From: a bacterium
Lineage (GTDB): Bacteria; Bacteroidota; Bacteroidia; Chitinophagales; Saprospiraceae
Direction of reading: 5' to 3'
DNA: 51,956 nucleotides
NCBI GenBank assembly: GCA_024742755.1
Contig: JANSXW010000032.1
Location: 1-51,956, forward strand
The position numbers were made by a program, and so were the translations under genes. The notes below the pieces were generated by a model. That model saw nothing but the letters and a program-made list of their open reading frames with translations, did no database searches and was not told the origin of the DNA. Shown here in pieces: positions 49,096 through 51,956 of the stretch; positions within the stretch are counted from its first letter, which is position 1; every line of letters starts with the position of its first letter.

Positions 49096-50019
49096 ATGAC
49101 ACCTATAAGTATAGCACTCGACTGGACCCCCAACACGAATCATACCGGCTTCTTCGTGGCTCAGGAATTGGGCTACTATGAAAAAGCCGGACTGCAGGTT
49201 CAGATCATCGACCCTTCTGCAGACCAATACGCCACTACCCCGGCCAAAAAGCTGGAGCTTGGACAGGTAGACTTTGCCATTGCTCCTACAGAAAGCGCCA
49301 TTAGCCTCAATACCAAAGCCAATAAGGCGGAAGCCAAAGCCGTTGCTGCTCTGCTGCAGGAAGATGCGAGCGCGATCGCAGTACTGGCTTCAAGCGACAT
49401 CAACCGCCCTGCCGCATTGGATGGCAGAAGCTATGCCTCCTACGGTGCCCGGTACGAAGACAAAATTGTGCAACAAATGGTGCGCAACGACGGCGGCAGG
49501 GGCGAACTTTACCTCAGCTACCCCGATAAGCTTGGCATTTGGAATACTTTGCTTGAGAACAAAGCAGATGCCACCTGGATTTTTCAAAACTGGGAAGGGG
49601 TGGAAGCGGAAACACAGGGCATTGAGCTGCGTTGTTTTGAACTTGGCGATTTCGGCATCCCTTATGGCTACTCACCGGTACTTTTGGCGATGGCGGACCA
49701 AATTGAAAGTCGCCGGGAAGCCTACCGGACCTTTTTACGAGCCACCAAAGCCGGTTACCTCTACGCTCTGGAGAACCCCGAGCCGGCTGCCCGTATTTTG
49801 GGTGCGTTCGTCACTGCGCACGACCGGGAGCGCATTGACCTGGCAAAAGCTCAGGAACGCACCAATCCCTACTACGGGAGCGCCCAAACCTGGGGGCACA
49901 TGGATGCAGCGCGCGTCTCAACGTTTGTAACCTGGCTGAAGGCGAACAATATAGAATCCTCGCTGGAAGCCATTGAGCAAATCTTCACCAATGAATTGCT
50001 TTCAGAATCAGGAACTTAG
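49096..50019 (+). CDS. NMT1/THI5-like substrate-binding-fold protein without signal peptide
   Basis: The 307-residue protein has the periplasmic-binding-protein fold of the NMT1/THI5 family: LDWTPNTNHTGFFVAQELGYYEKAGL at the start is the family signature. VDFAIAPTESAI and a central hinge (NTLLENKADATWIFQNWEGVE) follow. Most relatives are exported pyrimidine (HMP)-type binding proteins of thiamine-salvage ABC transporters, but this one starts directly at the fold with MTPISIALDW and has no signal peptide or lipobox. It therefore seems cytoplasmic. Yeast THI5 itself is a cytoplasmic HMP-P synthase, but its CCCFC motif is not present here (only one Cys). No permease or ATPase gene is adjacent. 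Confidence 0.82.
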   Translation: MTPISIALDWTPNTNHTGFFVAQELGYYEKAGLQVQIIDPSADQYATTPAKKLELGQVDFAIAPTESAISLNTKANKAEAKAVAALLQEDASAIAVLASSDINRPAALDGRSYASYGARYEDKIVQQMVRNDGGRGELYLSYPDKLGIWNTLLENKADATWIFQNWEGVEAETQGIELRCFELGDFGIPYGYSPVLLAMADQIESRREAYRTFLRATKAGYLYALENPEPAARILGAFVTAHDRERIDLAKAQERTNPYYGSAQTWGHMDAARVSTFVTWLKANNIESSLEAIEQIFTNELLSESGT

Positions 50020-50331
50020 TTCAACAAAAAATTTTGTGCAGCTTTATGACTGAAGCCTGACAACGGTTCAGCCGTACACTTCGTATTTATATCTGACTAT
50101 TGCGGCAAGAACGCTGAAACAGAGGCATAGCAGGGCTTTACCAAGCTGTGGCCTTTCAGAAAACCAATATTTCTTTTGTCATTTTTTCGTAAGGAGATAT
50201 AAGATGCTGATAAATGTCATGACAAGAAATACGGTCGATAAATAGTTTTGTTGAACCTTGTTGCAGTTTTGTGACATTGGTGCAACGAGCGAAAATTACT
50301 TTTGTAACCGAACACTGAATTTAAGGGCTTT
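50020..50331. other. hemA upstream region
   Basis: No gene in these 312 bp. The right part contains the hemA promoter (50277-50304). The rest shows nothing I can name. Confidence 0.6.
50277..50304 (+). promoter_or_regulatory. hemA promoter (Bacteroidota -33/-7 type)
   Basis: TTG at 50277-50279, a 17-nt spacer and TACTTTTG at 50297-50304, an exact TAnnTTTG match. The ATG at 50332 follows with a leader of about 20 nt. Confidence 0.6.
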
Positions 50332-51561
50332 ATGCTGGCGAAGTACAATATACTTACGGTAACACACAAGCGCACTAACCTCAAGGATATAGGCGACTTT
50401 GTGATCAGGATGGACGATCAGGAGGCACTGAAGCAGCAATTGCAGCAGCTTAAGGCACAATTCCACCTCGACGAATTGTTCTACCTGCCTACCTGTAACC
50501 GGGTCATGTACTTCTTTACCACCGATCATCAGGTGGACGAGCGCTTTATCGCTCATTTCTTTCAGCGCATCAACCCTGACATGCCTATCGAGCTTGTGGA
50601 TGAGCTTGATGATATCGTTTACCATTATCAGGGCGAAGAAGCCCTCAGGCACTTTTTTGATGTTTCCGCTTCCATCGACTCCCTCGTGATCGGTGAGCGC
50701 CAAATCCTCCGCCAAATCCGCGAAGCTTACGAGCTCTGCCACAGCTGGGGCACCACCGGAGAGTACATCCGCCTCGTTTTTCAGCAGGCAGTAGTGGCAG
50801 CCAAAGCCGTTTACAACCGTACCCGGATTGGCGATAAGCCGGTTTCCGTGGTTTCTCTGGCTTTTCAGCAAATGCTCAAAGCGCACGTCCACAAGGAAGA
50901 CCGCGTGCTGCTCGTGGGTGCCGGACAGACCAATCAGCTCGTCGGCAAATTCCTGAGCAAGTATGCCTTTTCCAACATCACTGTTTTCAACCGCAGCCTC
51001 GACAAAGCTGAGCAGTTGGCCAAAACCCTGAACGGCCGGGCACTGCCGCTAAGCGACCTGTCTGACTATCAGGAAGGCTTCGATTGCCTAATCGTGTGCA
51101 CCGGGTCTACTGAGCCGATCATTACGGCCCCGCTCTACGAAAAACTGCTTCAGGGTGACACCGCACGCAAAGTTGTCATCGACCTTTCCATTCCCAACAA
51201 CGTAGCCGAATCTGCCGTTGAGCAATTCGATTTCGAGTACATCGAAGTGGAAGGGCTCCGCAACCTCGCCAAGCAAAACCTCGCATTCCGCGAACGCGAA
51301 GTGGAACGCGCCCACAAAGTCCTCAACGAGTACATACAGCAAATGCCCGCCCTCATCAAGCAGCGTCAGATCGAACTGGCTATGCGGCAGGTCCCCATCG
51401 AAATCAAAGCCGTCAGGGAGCGCGCCATGAACGAAGTCTTCCACAAGGAGGTCGCCACCCTCGATGATCAGACCAAAGCGCTGATGGAAAAGATGCTGGC
51501 CTATATGGAAAAGAAGTGCATTGGCATTCCGATGAAAGCGGCGCGGGAGGCGGTGTTGTAG
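50332..51561 (+). CDS. hemA: Glutamyl-tRNA reductase
   Basis: The 409-residue enzyme makes glutamate-1-semialdehyde from Glu-tRNA, the first step of C5 haem/porphyrin synthesis. The catalytic Cys is residue 55 in YLPTCNR. The segment ASIDSLVIGERQILRQIREAY (about 115-135) is the tRNA/substrate-binding signature. The NADPH-binding domain has VLLVGAGQTNQLVGKF, followed by TVFNRSLDKAEQLA. The C-terminal dimerisation helices (NLAKQNLAFREREVERAHKV...) complete the fold. The protein is full length. Other hem genes are not adjacent in the visible sequence. Confidence 0.95.
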   Translation: MLAKYNILTVTHKRTNLKDIGDFVIRMDDQEALKQQLQQLKAQFHLDELFYLPTCNRVMYFFTTDHQVDERFIAHFFQRINPDMPIELVDELDDIVYHYQGEEALRHFFDVSASIDSLVIGERQILRQIREAYELCHSWGTTGEYIRLVFQQAVVAAKAVYNRTRIGDKPVSVVSLAFQQMLKAHVHKEDRVLLVGAGQTNQLVGKFLSKYAFSNITVFNRSLDKAEQLAKTLNGRALPLSDLSDYQEGFDCLIVCTGSTEPIITAPLYEKLLQGDTARKVVIDLSIPNNVAESAVEQFDFEYIEVEGLRNLAKQNLAFREREVERAHKVLNEYIQQMPALIKQRQIELAMRQVPIEIKAVRERAMNEVFHKEVATLDDQTKALMEKMLAYMEKKCIGIPMKAAREAVL

Positions 51562-51649
51562 GGCGTTGAAGTGATGGGGTTTGTGGTGTGATCTTTGGTG
51601 CTACTATTCGATTGGTTTCCTGAAAAGCCCCAGCATAATGCATCTGTTT

Positions 51650-51956
51650 TTAATGATCCCAATCTTCAAACCTCTCAATTGTTAGCTTATAATCTCTTTT
51701 GTTGACGTTTTTCAAGCTATCTACTATATAGGTGGTTGATCTAAGCTTTTCTCCTTCTTTACCAAACCCGAACCAGTCTCTACCTATACCATACTCAAAT
51801 ACTACTACCGTATTCGAGTCAAGGTTTAAAGTGCTATCTGCCCTTGCAAACACATATTGCTTTAGCTCTAGTAAGGTATCTGGTTTTTGGTAATAGAAAT
51901 TCAAATCCTTCCTTGCATCTATCGTGCCGCTATTGGATTTAAATTTGGTTCGCAGC
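51650..51956 (-). CDS. Protein of unknown function, partial (5' end outside window)
   Basis: An open frame on the minus strand enters from the right edge and ends at the stop at 51650-51652, giving about 101 residues. It reads LRTKFKSNSGTIDARKDLNF, then YYQKPDTLLELKQYVFARAD and a C-terminal DYKLTIERFEDWDH. A TTG at 51904 is not needed as a start because the frame stays open to the window edge. No family is recognised. The DNA is AT-rich relative to hemA, so it may be an acquired or fast-evolving gene. It converges with hemA. Confidence 0.6.
   Translation of the reverse strand, partial: LRTKFKSNSGTIDARKDLNFYYQKPDTLLELKQYVFARADSTLNLDSNTVVVFEYGIGRDWFGFGKEGEKLRSTTYIVDSLKNVNKRDYKLTIERFEDWDH

Overview
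This window looks like a chromosome segment from a marine-type Bacteroidota, most likely order Saprospirales (Lewinella/Phaeodactylibacter-like). The evidence is: proteins with C-terminal type IX secretion (T9SS) sorting domains; a LytS/LytTR two-component pair with a Y_Y_Y-type propeller sensor; CarboxypepD_reg-like domains; a DUF1703-type AAA/PD-(D/E)XK ATPase; and Bacteroidota-style TAnnTTTG -7 promoter boxes upstream of dnaB, hppA and hemA. No rRNA, tRNA or CRISPR array was seen.

Layout. (1) 1-3314: the tail of an ECF sigma factor, then dnaB, the replicative helicase, interrupted by two inteins: a 340-aa one with a LAGLIDADG endonuclease in the Walker A motif and a 140-aa mini-intein near the C-terminus. 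(2) 3315-13141: a visibly more AT-rich accessory island. It begins after the dnaB stop codon and ends with a second, diverged, frameshifted copy of the last ~180 bp of dnaB, the footprint expected of an element that integrated into the dnaB 3' end. It holds decayed pieces (an F0 subunit b fragment, a truncated P-type ATPase, a membrane-protein tail) and intact stress or envelope genes: HPF-like protein, DUF2231 protein, rubrerythrin lipoprotein, bestrophin, and a membrane-fusion/permease/ATPase exporter. (3) 13235-24691: a lipoprotein, a large regulatory-domain/S9-peptidase fusion, an AAA ATPase, a thioredoxin-like protein, a VapBC-like toxin-antitoxin pair, an RsuA/RluB-type pseudouridine synthase and ligA. 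(4) 24764-37843: a sensor kinase/response regulator pair, a lipoprotein, a secreted GSDH-type sugar dehydrogenase, OsmC, a helical-repeat protein, a T9SS cargo protein and a beta-barrel candidate. (5) 38101-51561: mostly minus-strand housekeeping genes (aconitase, TPR-VWA protein, ABC-F ATPase, S41 tail-specific protease, membrane pyrophosphatase hppA), then an NMT1/THI5-like protein and hemA on the plus strand. A partial gene runs off the right end.

The most unusual feature is a 159-bp palindrome-ended non-autonomous element (TIR GAGCTTG...CAAGCTC, 3-bp TAA target duplication). One copy (9530-9688) sits in frame inside the signal-peptide region of the exporter's membrane-fusion lipoprotein and adds 54 codons without a stop. 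Deleting the element plus one TAA restores an ordinary lipoprotein signal peptide. A second full copy in the opposite orientation (37844-38002) uses the stop codon of the preceding gene as its target. A degenerate relative and a fragment lie in the island. The element resembles a Bacteroidota counterpart of the protein-coding palindromic elements known from Rickettsia.
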